From contig JAFLSW010000007.1 of NCBI GenBank assembly GCA_022510725.1, forward strand, positions 17,954 to 81,953: a stretch of DNA of 64,000 bases, read 5' to 3'. Under the pieces are notes generated by a model that saw nothing but the letters and a program-made list of their open reading frames with translations, was not told the DNA's origin and did no database searches. A program made the position numbers and the translations under genes. This DNA comes from Lachnospiraceae bacterium. Its GTDB lineage: Bacteria; Bacillota; Clostridia; Lachnospirales; Lachnospiraceae. Positions 26,388 through 35,076 of the stretch are shown piece after piece. Positions within the stretch are counted from its first letter, which is position 1; every line of letters begins with the position of its first letter.

Positions 26388-26416
26388 TTGTATCGGGAAA
26401 AATTCTATGCTACACT
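26388..26416 (+). promoter_or_regulatory. Promoter of array lipoprotein 2
   Basis: TTGTAT (26388-26393), 17-bp spacer, TACACT (26411-26416), followed by a GGGGAGGG ribosome site. Confidence 0.55.
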
Positions 26417-26445
26417 GAAAATGATAGCGTGGGGAGGGTCTGCAA

Positions 26446-27795
26446 ATGAAAAAATCTGTAAATCTTTTTATTTTCATCTCCATTTTTCTGCTTTTTTGTG
26501 GCTGTACAGCTTCTAAAGAAACACCATCCGGCAAATCGGAAATGGCTGTTTTCGATGAGGAACCATCCCTGTCCTCTGATATGATCGTGGAGGATCATAC
26601 CTTTCCCGAAATCACGCTCAAAAGGGATATCCCCGTCCTCCATCCCTATGACAGCATTCACTGTAGAGAACTTGTGGAAGAAATCACAGCTGAAAACAGC
26701 GTCTATCTATGCTTTGCAGACGGTTGGGGCGAGATATTTTCTCCCACGGAACCCGGCATTTATGAGCTGGAAATTGTAGCGGAGGACATGTATTATTATC
26801 ATGAAACAAAGGCAAAAGTTACCCTTACTGTGGAACCACTTGAAACAGTACCCGATCCTGAGACGGCAATGGCCATTCAAAATGATGATGCTCTATCCCT
26901 GGCTTTTCAGGATTATCTGCTTGGCACCGGAACTGCCGTAATAGGAAAAACTGTAGATTTTGAAAGCTTATATCATACTTTTCCCACATTTCCCGCTGTC
27001 GGTGACTCTGTTTCCTTAAACGATATCTCACAAATGATCAATAACGAAGAAAGAAGCAACCCCTACCACCTGACCAATATCCGATATGCTCTGTTAGACT
27101 GCGGTATGGATGGAAAACCGGAGCTTGCCCTGCAATATGTCTTTGAATTAAACCCACATTCATTTACGAGAATGCTTACCATGATTCTACAAGAGCAAAA
27201 TGACAAACTTGTCATAACCTATGTTTTGGATAATGACAGCAATGAAAGGTATGCTTTTACCACTTTATACCAGGATGGTCTTTATATTCGCGGTGCCCAG
27301 GATTCTGATAGAGCAATCACAGCATATCACTATCGTTTCGGCTTTTTTGATCGCTCTGGCAATTTGGTAGATGTTTATGACCGCAATATGTCACTTGGTG
27401 ATAGCGGTCTCCCCTATGTGGATCCCGATCTGAAGGCAATACTGACTTATTTTTCATATGATGATGCTTCCCAGATAACCGACGATGATCGAAAAACCAT
27501 AGAAGATCTGATAGGCAATCTGAAGGTGGATGAATACATCATCGGAACAGACACTTATTTAAGCTGCTATCCAAAAAGCAATCCGGATTCTCCCAACCGA
27601 CAGTCCTTATCCTACTATCTTTCCCTTTGTGAGAAAGCGGGTACCCGCTTCTATTCCAACGAGGAGATTGATAGATCGATCGCAGGACATGCCTCCGCTC
27701 TTGGCTTTTCTGACCGAAAACCTGTTAATGACCGTACCCCGGAAGATGAGGTTGCATGGCAGCTTTTATTAGGAAGCGGTTATCACCAAAAGTAG
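26446..27795 (+). CDS. Array lipoprotein 2: Ig-like plus acidic-loop module
   Basis: 449 aa with a hydrophobic signal ending FCGC (Cys 20). Residues about 55-125 form a bacterial Ig-like strand domain (ITLKRDIPVLHPYDSIHC, GIYELEIVAEDMYYYH) as in DUF5011-type folds. Then the shared module: IQNDDALSLAFQDYLLGTG, TAVIGK, YALLDCGMDGKPELALQY and LYQDGLYI. The end is subtype B (LSYYLSLCEKAG, FYSNEEID, SALGF, WQLLLG). Own promoter upstream; 31 bp then separate it from the next gene. Confidence 0.8.
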   Translation: MKKSVNLFIFISIFLLFCGCTASKETPSGKSEMAVFDEEPSLSSDMIVEDHTFPEITLKRDIPVLHPYDSIHCRELVEEITAENSVYLCFADGWGEIFSPTEPGIYELEIVAEDMYYYHETKAKVTLTVEPLETVPDPETAMAIQNDDALSLAFQDYLLGTGTAVIGKTVDFESLYHTFPTFPAVGDSVSLNDISQMINNEERSNPYHLTNIRYALLDCGMDGKPELALQYVFELNPHSFTRMLTMILQEQNDKLVITYVLDNDSNERYAFTTLYQDGLYIRGAQDSDRAITAYHYRFGFFDRSGNLVDVYDRNMSLGDSGLPYVDPDLKAILTYFSYDDASQITDDDRKTIEDLIGNLKVDEYIIGTDTYLSCYPKSNPDSPNRQSLSYYLSLCEKAGTRFYSNEEIDRSIAGHASALGFSDRKPVNDRTPEDEVAWQLLLGSGYHQK

Positions 27796-27826
27796 CTCCT
27801 ATAATTTGTTTGGAAGGAGAACTTCT

Positions 27827-30097
27827 ATGAAATGCCAAAGATTTTTTATTTCGCTATTTTCCCTTCTGCTTTTGTGGGCTCTGCTCCTTACAGGCTGCGG
27901 AATGAACGAGACCGAAATAGGTGAAGATTCCATCGAGTCGGTATTTTGGAATCCCATACAGGGCGTTTCCAACAGTTCAAAAAAATTCAAAATAGCAAAC
28001 CGGATACAGATACGCCGCCCCACCATCATGGTTAAACCCAATATTCCGGTTTTTGAACCCTATACTACCATCAGCGCAAATGATCTTGTTGTGATAAACA
28101 ATGCTTCCTATACGGATGTATCGTTTATCAATGGCGGTGAGACCCTTGATACCTATCCCGGAAAGTATCGGACAACTGTGGAAGCCAGGGATAATTATGG
28201 CAACACCAAATCCGTCGATGTAGAATTTACCGTTAGGGAACCGGAGGGCTATCTGGACCCGAAACCGGAAGCCGCAGCGCGGATCATGCAGGATACTTCC
28301 ATGCCCGATGCCTATAAGGATTTCCTTTTAAACGGAGCTTCCGCCAGGATCACATCCGATGTGGACTTTGAAGATATGTTCTACTGCCACATGGACGAAC
28401 CGCCGGGAACCGGCGATACCGTCACCCTGGAAGATATGTACCATGTTGTTTTTGACTATAACGAGCCCCTCTATCGGTTTTATGGTGTAACATACGGCCT
28501 TATGAACTGCGGTAAAAAGGGAACTCCTGTTTTGGCGGTGCGCTATACCATATGGTCCTTTGGAACCTGGACGGAAGATATTACCATTACCTTGGCCATC
28601 CACGATGATGAACTGGTCATGACCGGGATCACCGAAACCTATGGCCGGAGTCTGGATGCTTATTATCAGGATGGGTGCTATTTTGACAGTATCTTTAGCA
28701 ATGCCAGCAGCGCATGCTTTGACTATTATGTGATCGATGGATCCGGTCTTTTCCATTCCATTTATTCCTTTGATGGTGATTTCCGCAGCGATATAGTGAT
28801 ATTAAACTATACTGTTGGTGAAGAGGAATATCATGCCTTCCACATCTTCGATGAGGACGAAAAATCCGAGGCAGAGCTGGCGGATATCTATGACTGGAAG
28901 GCTACATATAGAGATGATATTGACTATCATGACATAGAAGAGATCAGCGATATAAGCACCTCTTATATAAAAGGCCTTGGCCTGCCGGATTATTACTCCT
29001 ATCATACTACCGGAGAATGTATGATCCATGCCCACACGGCCACCATCTTTAACGATATGTTGGGCGATTATATTCCTTCCCATACTTCGGATGATGAGAT
29101 ACAGTGGCAGGATCTGATCGTATTGGAAGAAAATTATTATGGGAGAGATACAGCTACTGCTGCCACTGCTTCATCATCCGACATATCGGACATCGCTTTT
29201 GAGATCCTGCCCGAAGCTGCAGAGCAGATCAAGCAGGATGCTTTCATGCCCGGGGAATATAAGGATTTTCTTTTAAATGACACAACTGTCACCATTGGCT
29301 CCCATGTGGATTTTGAGATCATACAATACCCCACATGCCAGGTGTCTGATCCTCCGAAAACGGGAGATGCCCTTACTTTGGAGGATATCTGTTATCTGCT
29401 CTCAGATACAGAAGATGCTTCTTTTCAAGGAGTAAAGTACGGTCTTCTGGACTGTGGCATGGATGGGAAACCGGAGCTTGCCCTCCACTTCGACATAGCC
29501 GGTGACGAAAGGCTTACCGCCATTTTATCCATGGAAAGCGGCAGATTGGTCATGACCCATCTTTCAGACTCATTTGGCAGGGATTATGAGTATTTCTATA
29601 CAGACGGCTGCTATTTTTCCCATGTATTTGGCAATGCAAGCGGGATATTCTATGATTTTTATATTTTTGATAAATACGGCATGCCCCATTTTGTTTATTC
29701 CTATAAATCTTCTTATTCCATAAGTCATGTGGGACATGACACCTATACCATAGATGGGCAGGAATATGAACTTCTCCCTGTTGTATATGATGATGAAGAA
29801 TTTCCTATGAGCGAAATGGCAAGAAGTTGTGGCTGGCTTTTTTTCAATGAGAAGGTAAAAGAAAAGCTCTGGGGAGAAGATCACCGATACCATGATAACG
29901 AGAAAGTAAATGACATCGTGAAGGATTATATCGTTTCCCTGAAGCTGCCGGGTTATGATTATGACTCTTACCACGATTCTTATCAAAACCTCATTAAGGC
30001 TCATAAAGCCATAGAGGGGCTGGGCTCCTATAATAATACACTGGAGCACACCCGCGGCGGTGATATCCAATGGATCGATCTGATACATTGTGACTAA
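27827..30097 (+). CDS. Array lipoprotein 3: Ig-like plus two tandem acidic-loop modules
   Basis: 756 aa. Lipobox LTGC (Cys 24). An Ig-like domain (IPVFEPYTTISANDLVV, YPGKYRTTVEARDNYGN) is followed by two full copies of the shared module, about residues 145-440 and 460-756. Copy one has a damaged loop (YGLMNCGKKGTPVLAV, acidic residues lost), while copy two keeps LLDCGMDGKPELAL. Both end in the subtype A tail (YYSYHTTGECMIHAH and YDSYHDSYQNLIKAH, then IQWQDLI / IQWIDLI). This points to internal duplication followed by divergence of the first copy. Confidence 0.8.
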   Translation: MKCQRFFISLFSLLLLWALLLTGCGMNETEIGEDSIESVFWNPIQGVSNSSKKFKIANRIQIRRPTIMVKPNIPVFEPYTTISANDLVVINNASYTDVSFINGGETLDTYPGKYRTTVEARDNYGNTKSVDVEFTVREPEGYLDPKPEAAARIMQDTSMPDAYKDFLLNGASARITSDVDFEDMFYCHMDEPPGTGDTVTLEDMYHVVFDYNEPLYRFYGVTYGLMNCGKKGTPVLAVRYTIWSFGTWTEDITITLAIHDDELVMTGITETYGRSLDAYYQDGCYFDSIFSNASSACFDYYVIDGSGLFHSIYSFDGDFRSDIVILNYTVGEEEYHAFHIFDEDEKSEAELADIYDWKATYRDDIDYHDIEEISDISTSYIKGLGLPDYYSYHTTGECMIHAHTATIFNDMLGDYIPSHTSDDEIQWQDLIVLEENYYGRDTATAATASSSDISDIAFEILPEAAEQIKQDAFMPGEYKDFLLNDTTVTIGSHVDFEIIQYPTCQVSDPPKTGDALTLEDICYLLSDTEDASFQGVKYGLLDCGMDGKPELALHFDIAGDERLTAILSMESGRLVMTHLSDSFGRDYEYFYTDGCYFSHVFGNASGIFYDFYIFDKYGMPHFVYSYKSSYSISHVGHDTYTIDGQEYELLPVVYDDEEFPMSEMARSCGWLFFNEKVKEKLWGEDHRYHDNEKVNDIVKDYIVSLKLPGYDYDSYHDSYQNLIKAHKAIEGLGSYNNTLEHTRGGDIQWIDLIHCD

Positions 30098-30114
30098 AGT
30101 ACGAGGTGAACTTT

Positions 30115-31644
30115 ATGAAGAAATACAAATTTCTTTTTCTATACACAGTAATTCTATTTCTATTTTTTCTTCCCCTTGAAGGCTGTACTTCAAGTGAGAG
30201 CAATTCTATGGAAACAGAAACGCCCCACATCAAACTCAAAAGAAGGTTATATTTTCTGGAAGCCGGCGAAGAGCTTTCTTGGGACCCAAATGATTACCTT
30301 TACATCCGGGAAGGCACAGATCTATCCAAGATCCTGCTTCATTTTGACCAGGTGGATCCTTTGGTATGCGAAAAATACCAGGTCAGTGCTTCCTATGAGG
30401 AGGAAAGAGTAGAATTCTCCATCCGTGTCTGGGATAGAACGCCGCCTGAGATCATCCTCAAAGAGGACATCCCTGTTTATTACCCTTATCAGATCATTAA
30501 ATGCAGCGATCTGGCGGAAGCATCCGATGTTTCCGATGCCACAATAGAGATTGATTTTGACGAGACCTATCCTTATCCGCCAAGGGAACCCGGCGAATAC
30601 GAATTGACCCTTGTTGCAACCGATTCCTATAAAAATGAGACCCGGATGAAGGTTACGATTCCTATTGAACCGCTTGTCTTGTCCCTTGATCCTGCTGTGG
30701 CAGAAAAAATCCGGACGGATGATGCCTTACCTCAAAGTTTCAAAGACTTTTTCTTTGGAAGTGACAATGCTGTCATAGGAGAGAATCTTGATTTCAATGA
30801 CATGTGGGCATTTGGCTTTGATGACCCACTGCTGCCCGGCCAGACTTTTTCCTTACAGGACATGTGCGACATGATCGATAACGGCGGTTCCACTTATCAT
30901 ATGATCGGTGTAAAGTATGGAGTGTTGGACTGCGGTATGGACGGAAAGCCCGACCTTGCCCTGCTGTTTACCTTTCAGGAGGGACCAAGGGATATTGTTG
31001 ACATGACTACCGTTCTCCATGAAGAAGACGGCATCCTCACTATGAATTTTGCCGGCCAGGCCTGGCACCGTTCCTGGACCGAACTGTATCAGGACGGTTT
31101 TTATGAAGACGGAGGTGCAGGCGGTGCAGGCACCCATCACTATCGCTATGGCGTCTTGAATGCTTCCGGCAGTTTGATCAAAATTTATGACTGCACTGCC
31201 GATATCGGCTTCGGCGGCTTTGAGAACATTAAAGGCATGTCACAGGCGAGGTTGGATTACTTTGGCTATGAGAAATGGGATGAACATACATCGAAAGACT
31301 GGGACAAATTAATGGATATTACAGGAAATATGGAAGTGGACACTTTTACCATTCAGGGACAAACCTACTTAAGCTGCTATTTTGATCCGGAAGCTGACCC
31401 AAAAGAGCTGGAGGAACTGAAATACCTGCTCTCTCTTTGCGAAAAGAATGGCGGCGTTCTCTATTCCAACGAGGAAATAGAGCGGATCATCACAAAACGC
31501 ATGGATACACTGGGCGTTTCTGCCTGGAACAGGGAGCGTACCGAGGAGGATCTGGTGGTCTGGAACCCCCTGTTATCCAGTCCTTTAAGTGAAATCTATA
31601 TACACCGCGACGACCTGCGCATGCACTATTACAGCGATAATTAG
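30115..31644 (+). CDS. Array lipoprotein 4: two Ig-like domains plus acidic-loop module
   Basis: 509 aa. Lipobox LEGC (Cys 24). Two Ig-like segments: one around FDQVDPLVCEKYQVSASYEE, the other IILKEDIPVYYPYQIIKC to YELTLVATDSYKNE. The shared module follows, with IRTDDALPQSFKDFFFGS, NAVIG and YGVLDCGMDGKPDLALLF (acidic loop intact), then LYQDGFY and the subtype B tail (YLLSLCEKNGGVLYSNEEI). The ATG at 30115 lies 17 bp after the previous stop with GAGGTG; an overlapping GTG 9 bases earlier is an alternative. Probably co-transcribed with its neighbours. Confidence 0.8.
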   Translation: MKKYKFLFLYTVILFLFFLPLEGCTSSESNSMETETPHIKLKRRLYFLEAGEELSWDPNDYLYIREGTDLSKILLHFDQVDPLVCEKYQVSASYEEERVEFSIRVWDRTPPEIILKEDIPVYYPYQIIKCSDLAEASDVSDATIEIDFDETYPYPPREPGEYELTLVATDSYKNETRMKVTIPIEPLVLSLDPAVAEKIRTDDALPQSFKDFFFGSDNAVIGENLDFNDMWAFGFDDPLLPGQTFSLQDMCDMIDNGGSTYHMIGVKYGVLDCGMDGKPDLALLFTFQEGPRDIVDMTTVLHEEDGILTMNFAGQAWHRSWTELYQDGFYEDGGAGGAGTHHYRYGVLNASGSLIKIYDCTADIGFGGFENIKGMSQARLDYFGYEKWDEHTSKDWDKLMDITGNMEVDTFTIQGQTYLSCYFDPEADPKELEELKYLLSLCEKNGGVLYSNEEIERIITKRMDTLGVSAWNRERTEEDLVVWNPLLSSPLSEIYIHRDDLRMHYYSDN

Positions 31645-31657
31645 GAGGAAAACTGCC

Positions 31658-32797
31658 ATGAAACACCAAAAGACTCTGATGCAACTATTTACCCTGCTGC
31701 TTTCAGGTGCTTTGCTTCTTACGGGCTGTGGCCCAGAAACCAACATAGGAGATACACACCTCACAAATACAGAATCCAATCGCATTTCCCTGACCACAGA
31801 AGCCTGTCGGAAGCTTACTGCTGCTTCTGTGGAATATATTACTGTTGATGAAAGCATAGGTGATCTTGAAACAGAATCGGATCCTGATTCCTTGGATCCT
31901 GAAGAAATAGCAGAACAGATACAAAATGATGATACCCTGTCTCAGGCTTTTAAGGATTTTCTGTTAGGAAAACAGTCCGCCACGATCGGTAAAGATGCGG
32001 ATCTTGAACAATTCTCTTTTGGGTCTCCCTTATCTCCCGGTCAGTCCGCTTCCATGGAGGATATTTGCAACATGATAGAAAGCGGCAGCAAAGGGGCTGA
32101 GCACACTCTTACCGGTATAACATACGGCCTCTTAGACTGCGGTAATGACGGGCAAAAAGAGCTTGCCATCCAATACTATTATGTTTGGTCCCATATCTTA
32201 ACCACAATGACTCTGGTTTTATACGAAGAAAACGGCAGTCTCACAATAAATTTTGCAGGTTGGGAAAGTTATCGGAGCTGGTCCGGCCTTTATACAGACG
32301 GCTGCTATCGATCCGGCGGCTCAGGCGCTGCCTGGTATCAGTATGAGTCTTATGGCATATTGGACAGTACGGGCAGATTAAGAACAATCTATAAACTCCA
32401 AACCTTTTGGGCTGATCACAGACCTAATATCGATCCCGATAAACAAGCAGAACTTGATTATTTCGGGTATAGCAGCATTGATCAGATCACCCAGGCAGAT
32501 GATGAGGCTATTGATGACCTGTTGGAAGATCTGAGACTGGAAATATATACTATCGGATCGGAAACCTATCTGAATTGCCATCCTGAAAGTGATTCCAATG
32601 CGAGTGACAAGCTGTCACTTCCCTACTATCTTTCTCTCTGCGAGGAAAATGGAGTAAAATTTTATACAGATGCCGAAATCGATGCGTTGATAGAAAAGAA
32701 CCAGGCTTCCTTAGGATTTGCAGATCGAAAGGATGGTCACGAACACCAGCTTCTTGAGTGGAAGCCTTTATTTGGTGACGGAAGCTATCTAAACTGA
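31658..32797 (+). CDS. Array lipoprotein 5: acidic-loop module only
   Basis: 379 aa. Lipobox LTGC (Cys 24), a linker without an Ig-like domain, then the shared module: IQNDDTLSQAFKDFLLGK, SATIGKDADLEQF, YGLLDCGNDGQKELAIQY (loop kept), LYTDGCYRSGG and the subtype B tail (LSLPYYLSLCEENGVKFY, QASLGF, LLEWKPLFGD). The start at 31658 has TTAGGAGG and lies 13 bp after the stop of lipoprotein 4; a longer in-frame start inside that gene is rejected. Confidence 0.8.
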   Translation: MKHQKTLMQLFTLLLSGALLLTGCGPETNIGDTHLTNTESNRISLTTEACRKLTAASVEYITVDESIGDLETESDPDSLDPEEIAEQIQNDDTLSQAFKDFLLGKQSATIGKDADLEQFSFGSPLSPGQSASMEDICNMIESGSKGAEHTLTGITYGLLDCGNDGQKELAIQYYYVWSHILTTMTLVLYEENGSLTINFAGWESYRSWSGLYTDGCYRSGGSGAAWYQYESYGILDSTGRLRTIYKLQTFWADHRPNIDPDKQAELDYFGYSSIDQITQADDEAIDDLLEDLRLEIYTIGSETYLNCHPESDSNASDKLSLPYYLSLCEENGVKFYTDAEIDALIEKNQASLGFADRKDGHEHQLLEWKPLFGDGSYLN

Positions 32798-32855
32798 TCC
32801 CGGAATGAATTGTTGAGCAGTCAGTTTTATGACATGCAGAAAAGGAGAAACAGAC

Positions 32856-34364
32856 ATGAAGAAAAATAAAAAAGCATGGATCGCCATATTAGCCATACAA
32901 CTCTTCATCCTGCCTCTTATAGGGTGTTCTTTTGCCAAGGGAAACCCGGATGGCGCAGCTGAAAGCGTTTCCGAGGATATGATTCCTAAAGAAAGGGATA
33001 TCGCTCCCATCAGCGATCCTTTGGTTGTGGAGGCAAGAGAAACTCTGCCTCTGTACTCATACAAATACCTTGACATCAAAGACGGTGTCGATTCCACAAA
33101 GATAGAACTGCACTTTGATGAGGTAGATCCTACGCGCTGTGGCGAATATCCGGCAAGTGCATCATACGAAGGGCAGACAATAGAATTCACCATCCGGATC
33201 GTGGATACTACCCCGCCTCAGATCATTGAAAAAGAAGAAATTCCCGTCTTTTCCACCAAGGACACCATTTCCTGTGAGGATCTGGTGGAAGTGCAGGATA
33301 TGTCGGAGGTGAGTTTATCTTTTATCGACAATCCCACTCCTTATATCCCTGAAAAGTGCGGACGCTATACTTTGTCCATTGAGGCAACGGATGCTCATGG
33401 AAATAAGAGCCAAAAACAGCTTGATGTTTATGTCAGGCTCGCCCAAACCGATCCCACTGCCGAAACAATGGAACAGATCAAAAATGACAACCGCCTGTCT
33501 CTGGCTCTGAAAGGCTATCTGCTGGGACAGGAAACCGCCGTGATCGGTGCCGATGTGAATTTTGATAGGTTTGCATCCCCCATAGCCTCCGGGCAATCCG
33601 CTACCATACAGGATATGTACAACATGATAGAAAGTGGTGATAATCTTGTGATCGGAAAAGACCATCATACACTTCTTACAGAGGTAAGATACGGTCTTCT
33701 GGACTGTGGCATGGATGGAAAGTTTGAACTTATCATACAATATGATCTTTTTTATAATGGTTTCTCATGGAACATGTCCACTGTAATATGTGAAGATCAG
33801 GGTACGCTCACCCTTTCTTTTGTTGGAGATGATACTTACCGATATTACTCCTATATGTGTACAGACGGCTGCTATTTTACCGACAACTCCAGTAGTAATG
33901 TTGATCATTTCAGTACCTACGATATACTGGATGCTACCGGCAGCGCAAAAAATATCTATGAATTGTATACTACTTTTTGGTTCGGACGGCATTCTATCAT
34001 TGATCCTGACAAATTGGCAATGCGCGATTATTTCGGTTATGACTCGGTAGATGAGATTACTGAAGCGGATGAAAAAATAATCGATGATCTGCTTGATCCT
34101 ATAGGATTAGATATATATACAATGGGAACAGAAACCTATTTAAACTGCCATACCAAAAGTGACCCCAATGCTGATGACAAGCTGTCACTTCCCTATTATC
34201 TTTCTCTTTGTGAGAAAAACGGCACTGTTTTTTATTCTGATGAGGAAGTAAATGCATTGATCAATCAGCGCATGTCCGACCTCGGATTTAGAAAATGGAC
34301 AGGCGACCATCCTCATGAATATATTGAATGGAAACATTTAATAGGCAGTGAATTCGCATATTGA
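32856..34364 (+). CDS. Array lipoprotein 6: two Ig-like domains plus acidic-loop module
   Basis: 502 aa. Lipobox LIGC (Cys 24). Two Ig-like segments as in lipoprotein 4 (FDEVDPTRCGEYPASASYEG, then IIEKEEIPVFSTKDTISC to YTLSIEATDAHGNK). Shared module: IKNDNRLSLALKGYLLGQ, TAVIGADVNFDRF, YGLLDCGMDGKFELIIQY, CTDGCYFTD, and the subtype B tail (LSLPYYLSLCEKNGTVFY). The tail is very close to that of lipoprotein 5, suggesting recent duplication. GGAG ribosome site. Confidence 0.8.
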   Translation: MKKNKKAWIAILAIQLFILPLIGCSFAKGNPDGAAESVSEDMIPKERDIAPISDPLVVEARETLPLYSYKYLDIKDGVDSTKIELHFDEVDPTRCGEYPASASYEGQTIEFTIRIVDTTPPQIIEKEEIPVFSTKDTISCEDLVEVQDMSEVSLSFIDNPTPYIPEKCGRYTLSIEATDAHGNKSQKQLDVYVRLAQTDPTAETMEQIKNDNRLSLALKGYLLGQETAVIGADVNFDRFASPIASGQSATIQDMYNMIESGDNLVIGKDHHTLLTEVRYGLLDCGMDGKFELIIQYDLFYNGFSWNMSTVICEDQGTLTLSFVGDDTYRYYSYMCTDGCYFTDNSSSNVDHFSTYDILDATGSAKNIYELYTTFWFGRHSIIDPDKLAMRDYFGYDSVDEITEADEKIIDDLLDPIGLDIYTMGTETYLNCHTKSDPNADDKLSLPYYLSLCEKNGTVFYSDEEVNALINQRMSDLGFRKWTGDHPHEYIEWKHLIGSEFAY

Positions 34365-34379
34365 GGGAGGAAATAAAAA

Positions 34380-34969
34380 TGAAAAAAAGAATTTTACTTA
34401 TCTTTTTATCAGCCCTGCTTTTATCAGGCTGCGGCTCTAATGACAGAGCAAAGTAAACGCCGCTTTTACCGTTGCCTTTTTGTAAACTGCCGTTTTGGAT
34501 CCCCAAGTGATAGAACAGATCCAGAATGATGATGCTTTATCTCCGGCTATGAAAGACTATCTGTTGGGAAACAGGACTGCCCTGATCGGAAGCGATGTGG
34601 AATTTAAAGATATCAAAGAACCGCCTTTGCCGGGAGAATCGGTTTCTTTGCATGAGGAAGATGGCATGCTTTCCTTAAATTTTACAACGGACTGGATAAG
34701 CTATAAAACTTATTCGTTTTTATATAAAAACGGTTGTTATTTCTATGGCGGTCCAAACAGTCCTCAATATCGGTATCAGGCTTACGGCATACTGTGAGAA
34801 AAACGGAATCAGATTATATACAGAGGATGAGATGGAACGGATTCTTGAAGAATATCATGCTTCTTTGGGCTTTGCTGAAGAATATCAAGCCTTTTTGAAC
34901 TATTCCGACTCCACTTGGGGATTTGATGATGATTTGGTAGAATGGCATTCTTTGGCCACAATTAATTAA
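34380..34969 (+). pseudogene. Decayed seventh copy of the array lipoprotein
   Basis: Three fragments of the family lie in order. An intact lipoprotein signal with ribosome site (start 34380, lipobox LSGC at Cys 18) stops after 25 codons. Next comes a module start (IQNDDALSPAMKDYLLGN, TALIGSDVEF) that has lost the acidic-loop region and joins directly to HEEDGMLSLNF and LYKNGCYFYGG, stopping at 34797. Last, in another frame, is a subtype B tail (EKNGIRLYTEDEMERI, ASLGF, EWHSL). A stop, an internal deletion and a frameshift or deletion explain this. The signal peptide alone could still be translated. Confidence 0.85.
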
Positions 34970-35008
34970 ACATTACACTTTATTTCTTTTAATCCTGCTT
35001 CTCATCAG

Positions 35009-35037
35009 TTGAAAATTTACAATAAGTAAAGTATGAT
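35009..35037 (+). promoter_or_regulatory. Promoter of the malic enzyme gene
   Basis: TTGAAA (35009-35014), 17-bp spacer, TATGAT (35032-35037), about 40 bp before the ATG. Confidence 0.7.
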
Positions 35038-35076
35038 ATAGTAAGTAAAAACAAAGTAAAAAGTGAGGATGAGATT

